Assembly: GCA_016708345.1 (NCBI GenBank)
Contig: JADJFX010000003.1
Location: forward strand, 372,001 to 436,000
Direction: 5' to 3'
DNA from: Candidatus Rhodoferax bjergmarkensis
GTDB lineage: Bacteria; Pseudomonadota; Gammaproteobacteria; Burkholderiales; Burkholderiaceae_C
Length of the DNA: 64,000 nt
Shown: piece by piece, positions 9,737 through 18,581 of the stretch
Numbering within the stretch: the first letter of the stretch is position 1
Layout of the letters: every line of letters starts with the position of its first letter
The notes under the pieces: model-generated
What the model saw: only the letters and a program-made list of their open reading frames with translations
Database searches by the model: none
What the model was told of the DNA's origin: nothing
Translations under genes and position numbers: made by a program

Positions 9737-11131
9737 ATGAACCCCAAAATCATCGAACAATTGCAGTCCATTGTGGGCGAAAACCGCGTCAAAACCGATG
9801 CCGACAGCCTGCGAATCTGGGGGTGCGACTGGACCAAACACTACACCCCCTGCGCCAGCGCAATTGTGTTTCCCGCCACTACCGAAGAGGTGCAGGCAAT
9901 TGTTCATTTGGCCAATGCCGAAAAAATCGCTCTGGTGCCGTCGGGCGGACGCACTGGTTTGTCCGCTGGGGCGGTGGCGGCGCAGGGCGAGGTGGTCATC
10001 AGTTTTGACCGCATGAACCAGGTGCTCGGTTTTTTTCCTGCGGACCGTATGGTGCACATACAGGCTGGTGTGGTGACCGGGCAATTGCAGCAGTACGCGG
10101 ATGAACGCGATTTGTATTACCCGGTTGATTTTGCCTCGGCCGGCTCCAGCCAGCTCGGCGGCAACATTGGCACCAATGCCGGTGGCATCAAAGTCATACG
10201 CTACGGCATGACCCGTGCGTGGGTGCTGGGTTTGACCGTGGTCACCGGCAAGGGCGATATTTTGCGTTTGAACAAGGGCATGGCCAAAAACGCAACCGGG
10301 TACGACTTGCGCCATTTGATGATTGGGGCTGAAGGCACGCTCGGGCTGGTGACCGAAGCGCAAATCAAGCTGGAGCGCAAGCCACGCGAATTGCGAGTGT
10401 TGGTGCTGGGCACGCCCAACTTCGATTCGATCATGCAGGTGCTTGCCGCCTTTCAGGCCACGCTGGACTTGACGGCGTTTGAGTTTTTCTCGGAACTGGC
10501 GGTTCAAAAGGTCATTGCCAGCGGTGATGTGGCCCGGCCCTTTGAAGAAGCAACGCCGTTTTATGCGCTGCTTGAATTTGAGGCGCTCTCCAGTGCCATT
10601 GAAGAACAAGCCATGCAGGTTTTTGAGGCGTGCATGGAAGCGGGATGGGTGCTCAATGGCGTGATGAGCCAAAGCGAAACCCAGGCCCGCAGTCTGTGGC
10701 GGCTGCGGGAAGACATCTCGGAGACCATTGCCAAATTCACTCCCTACAAAAACGACATTTCGGTGCTGATTAGCCACATTCCAGCGTTCATTGCTGATAT
10801 CGACGCGATTGTGCAAACCCACTACCCGGACTTTGAGATTGTCTGGTTCGGCCACATTGGCGACGGCAACTTGCACCTGAATATCCTCAAGCCCGAGACG
10901 ATGAGCAAGGAGACGTTTTTTGCCAAGTGCCAAGTGGTGAACCAATCGGTGTTTGAGACTGTTCAAAAATACGAGGGTTCCATTTCCGCCGAACACGGTG
11001 TCGGCATGACGAAAAAACCCTATTTGGGCTACACCCGCTCTCCAGAAGAAATCGCGTACATGCAGGCTATCAAGCGTGTGTTTGACCCGAACAACATTCT
11101 TAATCCGGGCAAAATTTTTGATCTGGACTGA
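9737..11131 (+). CDS. FAD-linked oxidase, D-2-hydroxyglutarate dehydrogenase-like (GlcD/D2HGDH family)
   Basis: A 464-residue flavoprotein predicted to oxidise a D-2-hydroxy acid. The N-terminal FAD-binding (PCMH) domain has VPSGGRTGLSAGAV near 72 and GGNIGTNAGGIKVIRYG near 137. The C-terminal FAD-oxidase domain has GHIGDGNLHLNI near 372, which supplies metal ligands, and SAEHGVGMTKKPYLG near 417. The ATG at 9737 fits the family start; an open frame reaching back to 9488 overlaps serA and is not used. It is divergent from serA. SerA enzymes of this type can make D-2-hydroxyglutarate from 2-oxoglutarate, and a D2HGDH recycles it, so the pairing makes sense. D-lactate or glycolate dehydrogenase is the alternative. 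Confidence 0.85.
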   Translation: MNPKIIEQLQSIVGENRVKTDADSLRIWGCDWTKHYTPCASAIVFPATTEEVQAIVHLANAEKIALVPSGGRTGLSAGAVAAQGEVVISFDRMNQVLGFFPADRMVHIQAGVVTGQLQQYADERDLYYPVDFASAGSSQLGGNIGTNAGGIKVIRYGMTRAWVLGLTVVTGKGDILRLNKGMAKNATGYDLRHLMIGAEGTLGLVTEAQIKLERKPRELRVLVLGTPNFDSIMQVLAAFQATLDLTAFEFFSELAVQKVIASGDVARPFEEATPFYALLEFEALSSAIEEQAMQVFEACMEAGWVLNGVMSQSETQARSLWRLREDISETIAKFTPYKNDISVLISHIPAFIADIDAIVQTHYPDFEIVWFGHIGDGNLHLNILKPETMSKETFFAKCQVVNQSVFETVQKYEGSISAEHGVGMTKKPYLGYTRSPEEIAYMQAIKRVFDPNNILNPGKIFDLD

Positions 11132-11206
11132 GGGGGGCTTCAGCAGCCCGACAGGCACCGTGCTGATTTTTGCAGCATGGTGCATTGGGCTAACTTCCTG
11201 TGCCAT

Positions 11207-11818
11207 TTATTCTGTTCGCAGGCTGAACACCGCGTCGTCATGGCCGTGTTCAAGCAAAATCCGGCGCACCCGGTCCTGCCAGAGGCGTCCAAACTCGGCG
11301 CGTTCCTCGGCATTGGCCTGGCCCGTCAGACAGAGCTGCATCAGCCGGCGCGTTTGCGGGTCGCCAGCCACCTCCTGCACATGGGCCTGCGCCAGTATGG
11401 ACTGTCCGGTGTCGGTGCGGGTAAAGCGCAGTTCCGTCTCGATGGGCACGTTGAACCGCAGCAGACCCCGGCGCACAAACTGGCCGCCCAGCCCGGCAAA
11501 ACCGCCATCACCGGCCGCCCCGGTCAGCAGGCCCAGCACGCTGGCCACCACGCCGGTGACTCCTTCGTACTGCGCCTCGCGCAGCTCCACCGCCACTGCG
11601 CCGCGCTGAGGCACGGCCTCGCCGTACAGGGCGCGCAAGGCCCGCACCCCCAGCCAGTAGGCACTGGCCACCGTGGGGCACGAGTGCCCCGCCAGACGCA
11701 CGGCGTCGGCGTAACCGTAGTGCACGAGGCCGCCCTGGGCCGCGCCCAGCAGCTCGGCCAGCGGGTCGTGCAGGGTGATGCCGGGTACTTGTTCAAAAAA
11801 TGTCGGGAAGGTCGTCAT
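11207..11818 (-). CDS. FmdE-like domain protein of unknown function
   Basis: A 203-residue soluble protein. The block GHSCPTVASAYWLGVRAL near residue 44 matches the signature of the FmdE family (formylmethanofuran dehydrogenase subunit E-like), in which the His and Cys help bind metal. The classical C-terminal zinc ribbon of archaeal FmdE is absent. There is no signal peptide or membrane segment. It lies 74 bases downstream of sufT on the same strand, so it may be read with the suf operon; a link to metal or Fe-S metabolism is inference from position. It converges with the D2HGDH-like gene. Confidence 0.6.
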   Translation of the reverse strand: MTTFPTFFEQVPGITLHDPLAELLGAAQGGLVHYGYADAVRLAGHSCPTVASAYWLGVRALRALYGEAVPQRGAVAVELREAQYEGVTGVVASVLGLLTGAAGDGGFAGLGGQFVRRGLLRFNVPIETELRFTRTDTGQSILAQAHVQEVAGDPQTRRLMQLCLTGQANAEERAEFGRLWQDRVRRILLEHGHDDAVFSLRTE

Positions 11819-11892
11819 GGTGGGTTCCTTTCAGGGTGGGTCATTGGTGCATTCCTCAGCGCGGGCTGGGGGCAGCACAGCGTTGAATGGAA

Positions 11893-12438
11893 TCAAAGGC
11901 CGAGGGCCAGTTGGGCGTCTTCGCTCATCATGGAACGATTCCACGGCGGGTCAAACACAATCTCTACATCAACCTGGCCGACACGGGGCAGGGCTTCGAG
12001 CTTGTCCTGCACCTCCTGGGCAATGCCTTCGCCCATGCCGCAGCCGGGCGCGGTGACGGTCATTTTGATGGAGACCCGAAGACGATCGCCTTCCATGGGC
12101 AATACATCACACACATAGACCAGGCCCAGGGATACGATGTCCACGGGTATCTCGGGGTCGTAACAGGTTTTGAGCACATCCCACACCACACCGCGCAAGT
12201 CCTCGGGGCGGATGTCACTCGGTATCACCGGGGGCACTGGAATCTCTTTGCCAATGGCATCGGCATCCGCACCGGCAATGCGCATCAAAAAACCGTCCAC
12301 GTGCAGCGTGAACGACGAGCCTAGGGCCTGGGTAATCACGCCCATGGTGCCTTCGGGCAATTCGTACACATCGCCGTGCGGAATCAACTGGGCGTGCACC
12401 GGGCGGCGTACCACGACGGTTTCGCGGGGGCGGCTCAT
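11893..12438 (-). CDS. sufT: Fe-S cluster assembly protein SufT (DUF59/MIP18 family)
   Basis: A 181-residue protein; in other bacteria SufT helps mature Fe-S proteins when demand is high. The N-terminal SufT-specific part (VVVRRPVHAQLIPHGDVYEL) precedes a DUF59 domain with DVLKTCYDPEIPVDIVSLG near residue 88 and TVTAPGCGMGEGIAQEV near 128, which holds the conserved cysteine. The ATG at 12438 overlaps the sufU stop by four bases (ATGA), a sign of coupled translation; the longer upstream frame inside sufU is rejected. It is the last clear gene of the suf operon. Confidence 0.88.
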   Translation of the reverse strand: MSRPRETVVVRRPVHAQLIPHGDVYELPEGTMGVITQALGSSFTLHVDGFLMRIAGADADAIGKEIPVPPVIPSDIRPEDLRGVVWDVLKTCYDPEIPVDIVSLGLVYVCDVLPMEGDRLRVSIKMTVTAPGCGMGEGIAQEVQDKLEALPRVGQVDVEIVFDPPWNRSMMSEDAQLALGL

Positions 12439-12917
12439 GGGGTGTGCTCCTGTGGGTTGTCGCTGCCGGGCAGCGGGGTTTGCAGCGCGTGCCCCAGCGC
12501 ATGCCAGCCCAGCAGAGCACACTTGATGCGGCTGGGGTAACGCGCCACGCCGGCTAGGCTGATGAGTTTGCCCAGGTAGGCTGCGTCGGGTTCTTCGGTG
12601 CCGGTCAATACGCCCCGAAACCGGGCTTGCAATTGCAGAGCCGCATCCGTCTGCGCGCCCTTGATAGCCTCGGTCATCATCGAAGTGGAGGCCATGCAGA
12701 TGGCGCAGCCCTGGCCTTGAAAGCGCACATCTTCAATCCGGTCTTGCGCGATTTTCAGTTCCACACTCACTTGGTCGCCGCACTGCGGATTGGTGCCCTC
12801 GGCCCGGTGCGTGGCACCCGGCAGGGGCCCGAAGTTGCGCGGCGCACGTTTGTGCTCCAGCACGATGTCCTGGTACAGGTCCAAGTCAATGCGCATACTT
12901 CCCGGCGCGGCGCTCAT
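12435..12917 (-). CDS. sufU: Fe-S cluster scaffold / sulfur acceptor SufU
   Basis: A 160-residue IscU/SufU-fold protein. The three cysteine positions that bind zinc or cluster are present in NPQCGDQV near residue 45, GQGCAICMAS near 70 and RIKCALLGWHAL near 133. The insertion between the second and third cysteines (about residues 93-120) is typical of SufU rather than IscU. SufU usually relays sulfur from the desulfurase SufS, whose gene lies immediately upstream with a four-base ATGA overlap. The operon has no sufE, which fits the use of SufU as the acceptor. Confidence 0.9.
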   Translation of the reverse strand: MSAAPGSMRIDLDLYQDIVLEHKRAPRNFGPLPGATHRAEGTNPQCGDQVSVELKIAQDRIEDVRFQGQGCAICMASTSMMTEAIKGAQTDAALQLQARFRGVLTGTEEPDAAYLGKLISLAGVARYPSRIKCALLGWHALGHALQTPLPGSDNPQEHTP

Positions 12918-14183
12918 CGCAACACTCCAATGGCGTGGCTCACGCCGCCCAGCAGTTGTTCCACCTCGTCGTGCGTGTTGTAAACGGCCAGCGAGGCGCG
13001 TGTGGTCGGGCCGGTGCCCAGGTAGTCCAGCAAGGGTTGCGCGCAGTGGTAGCCGCTACGCACGGCGATACCGCGTGTATCAAGCAGCGTGCCGATGTCA
13101 TGCGGGTGTACGCCTTGCACCACGAAGGAAACGATGGCGCTTGCTCGGAGTCTGCGCCGACAGCACCGTGACCCCGTCGATTTGCTGCAAGCCGCGCACG
13201 GCGTGCTGGCGCAGGTCGGCCAGGTGGGCTTCGATGGCGTGGTGGCCAAGGGATTCGATAAACCCCGCCGCAGCCGCCATACCGACTGCGCCGCTGACGT
13301 TGGGCGTGCCGCCCTCCAGCCGCGCGGGCAGATCGGCGAACACTGCGCCCTGGTAGTTGACCGACTGCACCATGTCGCCCCCAAAGCGTAAGGGTGCCAA
13401 ACGCTCCAGCGCAGTGCGCCGACCCAGCAGTGCGCCCATCCCCATGGGGCCGTACATCTTGTGGGCGGAAAAAGCCATGAAATCGCAGGCCAGTGTGTCC
13501 ATGTGCAGGGCGCTGTGGGCTACCGCCTGTGCCGCGTCCAGCACGGTGATGGCACCTGCTGCGTGGGCCAGCGCCAGCAAGGCCTCATAAGGCGGGCGTT
13601 CACCGCTGGCATTGGCCCCTGCCGTGAGTGCGAACACCCGGGTGCGTGGCGAGAGCAGCCGAACCAGGTCTTCGGCATGCAGTTGCCCTTGTGCATCGGG
13701 CAACAAAATGCGCAGGGTGGCACCGCTGCGCTGCGCGGCCTGCTGCCAGGGCACCAGGTTGGCGTGGTGTTCCAGTCCGCTGACGATGATCTCGTCACCC
13801 GGGCCGATGGCGGCGGCGCGGCCATCCAGACCGTGCACCAAACCCTGGGCCACCAGATTCAGCGCCTCGGTGGTGCCGCTGGTAAACACCAGTTCGTGCG
13901 CCTGCGTGGCACCCACAAAACGCTTGACGGTTTCGCGTGCGTTTTCAAACGCATCGGTAGCCCGCTGGCTCAGGGTGTGCACGCCCCGGTGGATGTTGGC
14001 ACGCGTGGTGGTTTCAAACTGGTGCATGGCCTCCAGCACGGCCAAGGGCATCTGGGTGGTGGCGGCGTTGTCCAGATAGACCAGCGGCTGGCCGTTGATG
14101 TGCTGGGCCAGAATGGGAAACTGGGCCCGCAGCGGGCTCCCCAGCGGGGCGGGCGCGTGGGCTGTTGCAAGTATCTCAGCCAT
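12914..14183 (-). CDS. sufS: Cysteine desulfurase SufS, with apparent frameshift before the catalytic cysteine
   Basis: PLP enzyme that removes sulfur from cysteine for Fe-S assembly. The frame from the ATG at 14183 shows LVYLDNAATTQ, the HANLVPW block near residue 142 and the PLP lysine in FSAHKMYGP near 240. After LSAQTPS the frame shifts; the other frame continues as SAIVSFVVQGVHPHDIGTL and the active-site loop RSGYHCAQP to a stop at 12914. The shift lies between about 13133 and 13150 and is explained by one extra base (or two missing). With the correction the protein is about 422 residues. As printed, the catalytic cysteine would be lost, which a functional suf operon would not tolerate, so I suspect a sequence error. 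Confidence 0.88.
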
Positions 14184-15422
14184 GGCGAACCTCCTGCGAC
14201 GCCGCCAGATGGCGTGCGATGGTAGCCGTCAACCAGCCGCTGTCTTGCCAGGTGGCCAGCAACTCCGGGTGGTCGATGCACCGCGCCAGCAGCGCATGGG
14301 CCATGCCCCTGGACGATCAGCGCGCGTGCGCTGGCGTCGTCCAGCCCGCGCTGGCGGGCATAGAACAGCGCGTCTTCAGGCAGGGCCCCCAGGTGGCACC
14401 GTGCGCGGCCTGCACCTTGTCGTGCAGGATTTCCAGGTGTGGGCGCAGCACCAGCCGGGTTGGCCTGCCAGCGGAATGCCGGTGAGGCGTTGGCGCACGG
14501 CGGCTTCGTCGGCCCCGGGGGCGATGCGGGTGTGCGCGTTGGCCACCATACGTGCGCTGCCGCTGGCAAGGGCCAAGGCCTCCACCTGGCTGGTGGTGTG
14601 GGCCGTGTGGTGCACGGTGTGCACCTGCTGCTCCAGCGCCGTGCCCGATGCCAGCAACAGGCCCGCGGCGTGGGCCGCAGCGTGGTAGCCGTGCAGATCC
14701 AGTGTGGTGCGCTGCAGGTGGTAGAGGCTGCCCGTGGCCACCAAAGCCTGTTCGTAGCGGGCGTGTGGGGCCAACCGTGCATGCACATGGTGGGCCATGC
14801 GGTCTTGCGGGCCGGGCGCGGCGATGCGCAGGTGCTGCAACGTCGCGCCGGTGCCCAGGCGGATGTGCGCGTGCAGGTTTTGCGCCACGCCACGACCGCA
14901 CTGCGCGGCCTCGCGCTCGTGCGTTTCGATGAGCACGCAGCGCACACCGTCTTCTACCTCCAGCACCAGCAGGGGGGCTTCTGCCTCGGCGCGTGGCTGG
15001 TGGCGCAGTTGCAGCCACACGGTGCGCTGGTCGGGTCCGGTTTTGCCAGGTGTGGCCTGCACGCGCAGGCGCAGGCCCTGGCGGCACAGCGCGCGGTGGG
15101 CCCAGGCAAACGGGGCGGCGTCGCCGTTGCCGGGCTGGGGCAAATCCGCGAACAATTCGGCACGCTGCACCGGGTCTTGCGCGTCCAGCCAGCGTGCCTG
15201 CACGCTGCCCTGCGGTGCGTTGCCCACCGGGTGCAGCGTCCAGCCCGCACCAGCCAGCAGCGGGGCGTCGCAGCCGCTGGCCGTGCCGTCGGTGGGCCCC
15301 TGCAGCCAGTTTTCCAGGCCGGGTGGCGGCAGGTGGCGGAAGGATTCGTTGCGCGGCGCGATCCAGCCTTGCTTGCGCAGGTGGTCGCGGGCGGCCAGGA
15401 TGTCGGCGCGGGCGGTGTCCAT
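14176..15422 (-). CDS. sufD: Fe-S cluster assembly protein SufD, broken by three apparent single-base indels
   Basis: Partner of SufB and SufC in the SufBCD scaffold. The first frame from the ATG at 15422 carries the SufD beta-helix region (for example QRTTLDLHGYHAAAH near residue 235). After IPLAGQP the homologous sequence continues in a second frame (RLVLRPHLEILHDKVQAAHG), then a third (ALPEDALFYARQRGLDDASA), then a fourth segment (MAHALLARCIDHPELLATW) to a stop at 14176-14178. The breaks fall at GGG 14457-14459 (one short), CCCCC 14386-14390 (one short) and CCCC 14306-14309 (one too many), all homopolymers. The corrected end overlaps the sufS start by 8 bases. Either a pseudogene or, more likely, sequencing errors. 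Confidence 0.8.
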
Positions 15423-15424
15423 GT

Positions 15425-16195
15425 TCAGGCCTCCACGGCTTGCGCCGTATGGGTGTAGCCGGTGTGCGCAATGCGCCGAGCCAACTCCAGGTCGCCCGAT
15501 TCCGCGATACAGCCCTGGTCCAGCCGCAGCACGGTATCGGGCTCCAGTGATTCGATCAGTTGCAGGGAGTGCGACACAACCACAAACGCCGTGCCCTGCG
15601 CGCGCAGGTTTTGCACCAACTGCACCACAGCGCGCACACCATCCACGTCCATGCCGGAGTCAATCTCGTCCAGCACCGCCAGGCGCGGTTGCAGCAAGGC
15701 CAGTTGCAGCAGCTCGTTGCGCTTGCGTTCGCCGCCGGAGAAGCCTTCGTTGACCGGGCGGCCGAGCATGGCCTCGGGCAATCCGAGTTGCTGTGCGGCC
15801 GTGCGTGCGCTGGCCAAAAAATCAAAGGCGTCCAGCGGCGTTTGCCCGCGCGCCTCGCGCACCGCATTGAGTGCGCTGCGGATGAACAGGTTGTTCTTCA
15901 CGCCCGGAATATCGGGCGGCACCTGAAACGACAGGAACAGGCCCGCACGGGCGCGCTCCTGGGCGTTTTGGGCCAGCAAATCCTGGCCGCCAAACTGTGC
16001 CTGGCCGGAGACCACGCGGTAGCTCGGGTGGCCGGCGAGTGCCAGGCCCAGCGTGCTTTTGCCGCTGCCGTTGGCACCCATCAGCGCCACCAGCGCGCCG
16101 GGCACCACGTCGAGCGAGACCGACTTGAGCACGTTGCGCGCACCCACATCGACACGCAGGTTGCGCACTTGCAGCAGGGGAGATGGGGTTGTCAT
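15425..16195 (-). CDS. sufC: Fe-S assembly ATPase SufC (ABC type)
   Basis: A 256-residue ABC-type ATPase that drives the SufBCD scaffold. The Walker A motif is GANGSGKST near residue 39, the ABC signature is FSGGERKR near 148, and Walker B is LAVLDEIDSGMD near 168, followed by the H-loop VVVSHS. Its length and the SGGERKRNELLQ block are typical of SufC. The ATG at 16195 is used; an in-frame TTG-type extension into the intergenic repeat is rejected. The stop lies two bases before the sufD start. A truncated REP-like repeat separates it from sufB upstream. Confidence 0.93.
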   Translation of the reverse strand: MTTPSPLLQVRNLRVDVGARNVLKSVSLDVVPGALVALMGANGSGKSTLGLALAGHPSYRVVSGQAQFGGQDLLAQNAQERARAGLFLSFQVPPDIPGVKNNLFIRSALNAVREARGQTPLDAFDFLASARTAAQQLGLPEAMLGRPVNEGFSGGERKRNELLQLALLQPRLAVLDEIDSGMDVDGVRAVVQLVQNLRAQGTAFVVVSHSLQLIESLEPDTVLRLDQGCIAESGDLELARRIAHTGYTHTAQAVEA

Positions 16196-16212
16196 GGGGT
16201 ATCCTTTGTTCA

Positions 16213-16260
16213 AAATTGATAGCAATAAACGCTTGCTGGATGTGCGGAAATGCCGTTTTT
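16213..16260 (+). repeat. REP-like palindromic element, copy 4 (partial), between sufB and sufC
   Basis: Reads GATAGCAATAAACGCTTGC, then TGGATGTGCGG and GCCGTTTTT, matching the right half of the family. The spacer CGCTTGCTGGATGTGCG is almost the same as in the copy inside acnA. It lies inside the suf transcript. Confidence 0.55.
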
Positions 16261-16296
16261 CGTTCCGATATTTCTCGACACATCCACATCACATCC

Positions 16297-17751
16297 TTAA
16301 CCCACAGCGCCTTCCAGCGAAACCGCCAGCAGGGCCTTGGCTTCCAGCGCAAATTCCATCGGCAGCTCTTCGAGAACGGCCTGGCAGAAACCGCCGACGA
16401 TGAGCGCCGTGGCGTCTTGCGGGGCTATGCCGCGTTGCTGGCAATAAAACAGCCGCTCCTCCGAGATGCGGGTGGTGGTGGCCTCGTGCTCCACCACGGC
16501 ATCGCTGCGCGCGGTATCGACATACGGATAGGTGTGGGCACCACAGTTTGGGCCGATCAGCAGCGAGTCGCATTGCGTGGTGTTGCCAGCGTTGGCGGCA
16601 GTGGGGGCCACGCGCACCAGGCCCCGGTAGCTGTTGTGGGCGTGCCCGGCGCTGATGCCCTTGGAGACGATGCGGCTCTTGGTGTTGCTTCCTAAGTGAA
16701 TCATCTTGGTGCCGGTGTCGGCCTGCTGGAAGTGGTTGGCCACGGCAATGGAATGGAACTCGCCGCTGGAGTCTTCCCCGCGCAACACCACGCTGGGGTA
16801 TTTCCAGGTAATGGCCGAGCCGGTTTCCACCTGCGTCCAGGCAATGTGCGCGCGCTGGCCCGCGCACAGGCCCCGCTTGGTGACAAAGTTGTAGATGCCG
16901 CCACGCCCCTGCGCGTCGCCGGGGTACCAGTTCTGCACGGTGGAGTATTTGATGAAGGCGTCGTCGTGCGCCACCAGCTCCACCACGGCCGCGTGCAACT
17001 GGTTTTCGTCGCGCTGCGGCGCGGTGCAGCCTTCCAGGTAGCTCACGTGGCTGCCTTCCTCGGCAATGATGAGCGTGCGCTCAAACTGGCCGGTGTTGCG
17101 CGCGTTGATGCGAAAGTACGACGAAAGCTCCATCGGGCAGCGCACACCCTTGGGGATGTAAACAAACGAGCCGTCGGAGAACACGGCGGAATTGAGTGCA
17201 GCGTAAAAGTTGTCGCCCATCGGCACCACGCTGCCCAGGTAGCGTTCGATCAGTTCCGGATGGTGTTCCACGGCGTGCGAGAACGAGCTGAAGACCACGC
17301 CCACTTTGGCCAGTTGCTCACGGAAGGTGGTGCCCACTGATACCGAGTCAAACACCGCATCCACCGCAACACCGGCCAGGCGGGCCCGCTCGTGCAGCGG
17401 CACGCCCAGCTTTTCGTAGGTCTCCAGCAGCTTGGGGTCCACCTCGGCCAGGCTCTTGGGGCCGTCTTTAAGCGACTTGGGGGCCGAGTAGTAGCGCAGG
17501 GCTTGAAAGTCGATCGGGTTGATGCGCAATGAGGTCCACTGGGGCGGCTCCAGCGTCTGCCACAAGGCCAGGGCTTTCAGACGCCACTGCAGCAAAAAGT
17601 CGGGCTCGCGCTTCTTGCGCGAGATGGCGCGCACGGTGTCTTCATTTAACCCGGGTGGTAAGGCGTCGGATTCGATGTCGGTCACAAAACCATGCCGGTA
17701 GGGGCCGTCCAGAACCTGGCTTACGGGTGGGGCTTGGTCAGTACGTGTCAT
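16297..17751 (-). CDS. sufB: Fe-S cluster assembly protein SufB
   Basis: A 484-residue scaffold subunit of SufBCD on which clusters are built. Conserved SufB blocks include GVVFSSFSHAVEHHPELI near 150, VYIPKGVRCPMELSSYFR near 200, EGCTAPQRDENQLHAAVVEL near 243 and the cluster-site region QCDSLLIGPNCGAHTYPY near 395. Its length is normal and the frame is intact. As the first gene of the operon it is preceded by a region with nested palindromes (17788-17836) that could bind a regulator. No sufA, sufE or iscR lies beside it. Confidence 0.95.
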   Translation of the reverse strand: MTRTDQAPPVSQVLDGPYRHGFVTDIESDALPPGLNEDTVRAISRKKREPDFLLQWRLKALALWQTLEPPQWTSLRINPIDFQALRYYSAPKSLKDGPKSLAEVDPKLLETYEKLGVPLHERARLAGVAVDAVFDSVSVGTTFREQLAKVGVVFSSFSHAVEHHPELIERYLGSVVPMGDNFYAALNSAVFSDGSFVYIPKGVRCPMELSSYFRINARNTGQFERTLIIAEEGSHVSYLEGCTAPQRDENQLHAAVVELVAHDDAFIKYSTVQNWYPGDAQGRGGIYNFVTKRGLCAGQRAHIAWTQVETGSAITWKYPSVVLRGEDSSGEFHSIAVANHFQQADTGTKMIHLGSNTKSRIVSKGISAGHAHNSYRGLVRVAPTAANAGNTTQCDSLLIGPNCGAHTYPYVDTARSDAVVEHEATTTRISEERLFYCQQRGIAPQDATALIVGGFCQAVLEELPMEFALEAKALLAVSLEGAVG

Positions 17752-17787
17752 GGCGTGCCTTTGTGGATTTGGAACCCGGTTAAAAAC

Positions 17788-17836
17788 TTGAATTCCAATT
17801 GATTCATATTTTATGAATGTTTAAATTCGAATTCAA
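17788..17836. promoter_or_regulatory. Nested palindromes in the suf promoter region (candidate operator)
   Basis: A perfect 17-base palindrome ATTCATATTTTATGAAT at 17802-17818 is enclosed by the outer pair TTGAATTC (17788-17795) and GAATTCAA (17829-17836). It lies 37-85 bases upstream of the sufB start in AT-rich DNA that differs sharply from its surroundings. A repressor such as an Rrf2-family protein is a reasonable guess, but the sequence is not a recognised IscR or Fur box. Confidence 0.45.
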
Positions 17837-18017
17837 AGTGTGTTGTGTTTGTCCGTGACACTCGCATGGGTTTAGACCCAAGATGAACCGTCCATCCAGT
17901 GGCGTCGCGTGTTGGCAGCGTGTCACAGATATCGCCAAAACACAGTCAAAATCCATAGCGCCTGGCCAGCAACCGGTTTACCATCACGGCTCAATCAACA
18001 CAAAGGATTTTCAATCC

Positions 18018-18581
18018 ATGAGTTTGACAATGCCCGGTTTAGATAGCACGCATGGTGCCCCCCGCCTGGGACACACGCAATGCATGAGACTGGCCCTTGT
18101 TCTGGTGACAAGCGCGCTGAGCTTGGGGCTTGCAGGCTGCGGCACTGGGGCAGGGGTTCGCCACGGCGCGAACTTCACCGATAACGCAGCCATGACGCCA
18201 CGACTCACCCAAGAGCAGGCTGATGACATCAGCATTTATGCGCTTGGCTTGGTTGGAACCCCTTACCGCTATGGCGGCAACACGCCTGACAGTGGTTTTG
18301 ACTGCAGCGGCCTGATTGCCCACGTTTTCAAAACCAGTGTTGGCGTTGTGCCGCCCCGTACCGTAACCAAGCTGAGCGATTGGGGTAATCCGGTGCCAAA
18401 GGACAACCTTCGCTCGGGCGATCTGGTGCTTTTTGCGCAAAACGATGTTCCAACCCATGCCGGTATTTATGTGGGCGCTGGCCGCTTTGTGCATTCCCCG
18501 TCAACCGGCGGCGAAGTCCGGCTGGACCATCTGACCTCCAAATACTGGGCATCCCAGCAAGTGGCTTTTCGCAGACCTTGA
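18018..18581 (+). CDS. NlpC/P60 family lipoprotein (cell-wall peptidase)
   Basis: Predicted peptidoglycan endopeptidase anchored as a lipoprotein. The catalytic cysteine is in GFDCSGLIAHVF, and histidines follow in HAGIYVGAGRFVHSP, giving the Cys-His-His arrangement of the family. A lipobox LSLGLAGC precedes the mature protein. Two starts are possible: the ATG at 18018, with AAAGGA about 10 bases upstream, and the ATG at 18084, which gives the more typical signal peptide MRLALVLVTSALSLGLAGC. I list the first because it has a ribosome site; the open frame continues upstream to 17883 but looks non-coding. It is divergent from the suf operon. Confidence 0.85.
   Translation: MSLTMPGLDSTHGAPRLGHTQCMRLALVLVTSALSLGLAGCGTGAGVRHGANFTDNAAMTPRLTQEQADDISIYALGLVGTPYRYGGNTPDSGFDCSGLIAHVFKTSVGVVPPRTVTKLSDWGNPVPKDNLRSGDLVLFAQNDVPTHAGIYVGAGRFVHSPSTGGEVRLDHLTSKYWASQQVAFRRP

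Noticed and set aside
9554..11206. A 550-codon open frame on the minus strand opposite the D2HGDH-like gene
   Set aside because: His/Gln/Arg-rich translation without any family block; it is the antisense shadow of a well-conserved flavoprotein gene with high GC.
14439..15458. A 339-codon plus-strand frame across sufD
   Set aside because: Antisense to sufD, with low-complexity Ala/Gly/Arg composition and no recognisable motif. It is long only because of GC-rich codon use.
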